The notes beneath the pieces are model-generated. The model saw only the letters and a program-made list of their open reading frames with translations, had not been told where the DNA came from and did not search any database. Positions 36,799 to 38,232 of a stretch of DNA of 38,232 nucleotides are shown one piece after another. Source of the stretch: an uncultured Saprospiraceae bacterium (GTDB taxonomy: Bacteria > Bacteroidota > Bacteroidia > Chitinophagales > Saprospiraceae); contig CALDTZ010000129.1 of assembly GCA_937924805.1 (NCBI GenBank), positions 1 through 38,232 of the forward strand. Direction: 5' to 3'. The first letter of the stretch is position 1; the number at the start of each line of letters is the position of its first letter. The position numbers and the translations under genes are program-made.

Positions 36799-36929
36799 TT
36801 GGAGCTTTGAAAAACAACGTATAGAATAATTAAAAGCAAAAGTGTAATGACTGCAGTAATCATGAAGAATTTCTTCTCCTGTGCTTTACCTTTTGCTTTT
36901 TTAATTTGTTTTTTTCGTGAATTAGCCAT
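36795..36929 (-). CDS. Small single-pass membrane protein, 44 residues
   Basis: An ATG at 36929 opens a 44-codon frame ending at a TAA read from 36797-36795. Residues 2-21 are strongly basic (S-R-K-K-Q-I-K-K-A-K-G-K-A-Q-E-K-K) and residues 22-40 are one hydrophobic helix (M-I-T-A-V-I-T-L-L-L-L-I-I-L-Y-V-V-F), giving N-in topology by the positive-inside rule. It begins 46 bases after the helicase gene stop on the same strand, so it could be the last gene of that transcript. Its stop shares TTAA with the T9SS cargo gene. I recognise no family. The clean basic-then-helix composition makes a real gene more likely than chance. Confidence 0.6.
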   Translation of the reverse strand: MANSRKKQIKKAKGKAQEKKFFMITAVITLLLLIILYVVFQSSN

Positions 36930-36975
36930 GTGATTTCAGTTTTATATAGCAGTAAATTAATTAAAGAAAGCTAGT

Positions 36976-38232
36976 TTACCAATAATATCTTTGAGATTCA
37001 TAATATTCACTGATTCTCATATCTGTCATTATGTCCCTAGGACGCACTTTGTTTCTTAGAATGATACCTTCAAATGTTCGGCATCGACTTAATGCTACAT
37101 AGGTTTGACCATATTCAAAAGCGCCACGGCCCAAGTCTAGAATAATATTATCAAATGTTTTTCCTTGACTTTTGTGGATTGTAATTGCCCATGCTAACTT
37201 CAGTGGGTACTGATTGAAACTACCAATGATTTCCGTTTTGAATTTTTTCTTTTCGGCATCATCAATTGAATATTTGATCATTTCCCACTCCTGTGATTCG
37301 ACTTCAATTTCAATTTTTTGTTTTTGAGTATCAATAAATTGAACTTTAATGGAATCGTTCGATAATGATGTTATAGTGCCTAACGTTCCATTTACATACC
37401 GTTTTTGAACATCATTTTTTATAAACATTACTTGAGCCCCTTCTTTTAAATGGAGGTGCATTTCAGTTGGATAGATTGAAGGTTTAAAGTTTCCGTTTAC
37501 CTTAGCTCTATATTCATAGACCCCGCTTTTTAGTTCATTAAGTTTTTCAGTATTAATTTTACGGACAGTAGCATTGATACTGCATAAGGTAATGTATGGA
37601 TTTTCCTCTTCTGGTTCGATGCCAAATCGACCGTTCAACATTTCCATATCATCATAATCAATACAGTTCAATCGAATATTGTCAAGTAAACTGATAAATC
37701 CTCTATCATCCTGTCTATATACTTCTCTCAGTTCGATCATTGGAAGTACAAATCCATTAGTCATAATACTTGAAGAAAAGAAATAAGGCGATTCATATTT
37801 TGTTCTAAATATTTCACGCTCAAAATTGGAGGAAACAACTGGTGGTAATTGGAACAAATCACCAAAAACAAGAATTTGTACACCACCAAAAGGTTTATTG
37901 ATTTCGCGATTTACACGAAGGAATCGATCGATATTGTCAAAAACATCTGCTCGAACCATAGATATCTCATCAATGATTAACGTATCAATATTTTTATATA
38001 ATTTATGTGTTTTTATTTTTCGTATGTCACTAGGATTTAGCATTTGAGGGGGAAACCTAAAAAAGGAATGAATGGTTTGTCCTTTTATATTTAATGCTGC
38101 TATTCCAGTAGGAGCGACAACGGCAATTCTTTTTTTACTGGTTTTACGGAAAAGCTGCAATAATGTTGATTTTCCTGTTCCGGCTTTACCAGTAATAAAC
38201 AGGGAATCATTTGTCGTTTCGAGCTGATTCAG
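36976..38232 (-). CDS. PIF1/RecD-like DNA helicase, partial
   Basis: An SF1-type DNA helicase whose N-terminus lies beyond the right edge; 418 residues are visible. The frame is open to the last base. Walker A is G-K-A-G-T-G-K-S-T at visible residues 15-23, so a start at TTG 38160 would cut off the P-loop and is wrong. Walker B is L-I-I-D-E-I-S-M-V, as in PIF1 and RecD. F-G-D-L-F-Q-L-P-P-V is motif III. The C-terminus has W-A-I-T-I-H-K-S-Q-G-K-T-F-D and Y-V-A-L-S-R-C-R-T, the UvrD_C_2 motifs V and VI. The protein would use ATP to unwind DNA 5'-3'; the exact role in repair or replication is unknown. Confidence 0.88.
   Translation of the reverse strand: MNQLETTNDSLFITGKAGTGKSTLLQLFRKTSKKRIAVVAPTGIAALNIKGQTIHSFFRFPPQMLNPSDIRKIKTHKLYKNIDTLIIDEISMVRADVFDNIDRFLRVNREINKPFGGVQILVFGDLFQLPPVVSSNFEREIFRTKYESPYFFSSSIMTNGFVLPMIELREVYRQDDRGFISLLDNIRLNCIDYDDMEMLNGRFGIEPEEENPYITLCSINATVRKINTEKLNELKSGVYEYRAKVNGNFKPSIYPTEMHLHLKEGAQVMFIKNDVQKRYVNGTLGTITSLSNDSIKVQFIDTQKQKIEIEVESQEWEMIKYSIDDAEKKKFKTEIIGSFNQYPLKLAWAITIHKSQGKTFDNIILDLGRGAFEYGQTYVALSRCRTFEGIILRNKVRPRDIMTDMRISEYYESQRYYW

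Overview
The window looks like chromosomal DNA from an AT-rich, Gram-negative member of the Bacteroidota, most likely the Saprospiria or a related marine lineage (the class is an inference). Evidence: a secreted protein with a C-terminal type IX secretion (T9SS) sorting domain, a T9SS plug-family protein (DUF5103), a SusC-style TonB receptor with an N-terminal carboxypeptidase-regulatory domain, signal peptides ending in A-Q, TAnnTTTG-type promoter boxes, no strong Shine-Dalgarno sequences, and the order miaB / sigma-54 activator / lptE / TPR / secG / groES-groEL, which I recognise from other Bacteroidota. No phage, insertion sequence, CRISPR array, tRNA or rRNA was found. Coding density is high and most genes are housekeeping or envelope genes.

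Layout. 1-165: start of a secreted protein leaving the left edge. 634-2439: membrane-anchored TPR-LytTR regulator. 2580-3104: BioY biotin transporter whose N-terminus has no ATG in frame. 3227-5692: HerA/FtsK-like ATPase. 5738-6160: CBS-pair protein. 6418-7350: OmpA-like lipoprotein. 7542-8936: three-domain persulfide dioxygenase-rhodanese (CstB-like). 8938-10256: pseudouridine synthase and bacilliredoxin. 10407-12665: compact cytochrome lipoprotein / DUF5777 barrel / di-haem cytochrome operon. 12837-13475: aquaporin-family channel. 13530-16909: TolC-HlyD-glycosyltransferase operon on the minus strand. 17023-19663: T9SS plug-family protein and a sterol-desaturase-family membrane protein. 19794-26382: two adjacent minus-strand units, groES-groEL and miaB-sigma54-lptE-TPR-secG. 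26578-28171: DUF2853 protein and thiolase. 28366-30424: TPR/TonB-C-like protein and MscS channel. 30421-32643: TonB receptor. 32896-36798: 1300-residue T9SS cargo with Asp-box repeats. 36795-38232: a 44-residue membrane protein and a PIF1/RecD-like helicase leaving the right edge.

The main themes are envelope biogenesis and export (lptE, secG, OmpA-like lipoprotein, T9SS plug protein and cargo, TolC/HlyD), sulfur and thiol redox (persulfide dioxygenase, bacilliredoxin), and a small exported redox operon of unknown role. That operon (10407-12665) is the best candidate here for an undescribed system. Other points for a second look are the BioY start, a perfect palindrome abutting the tolC start, paired palindromes upstream of groES, a channel lacking the usual selectivity-filter arginine, and convergent genes whose stop codons share one TTAA.
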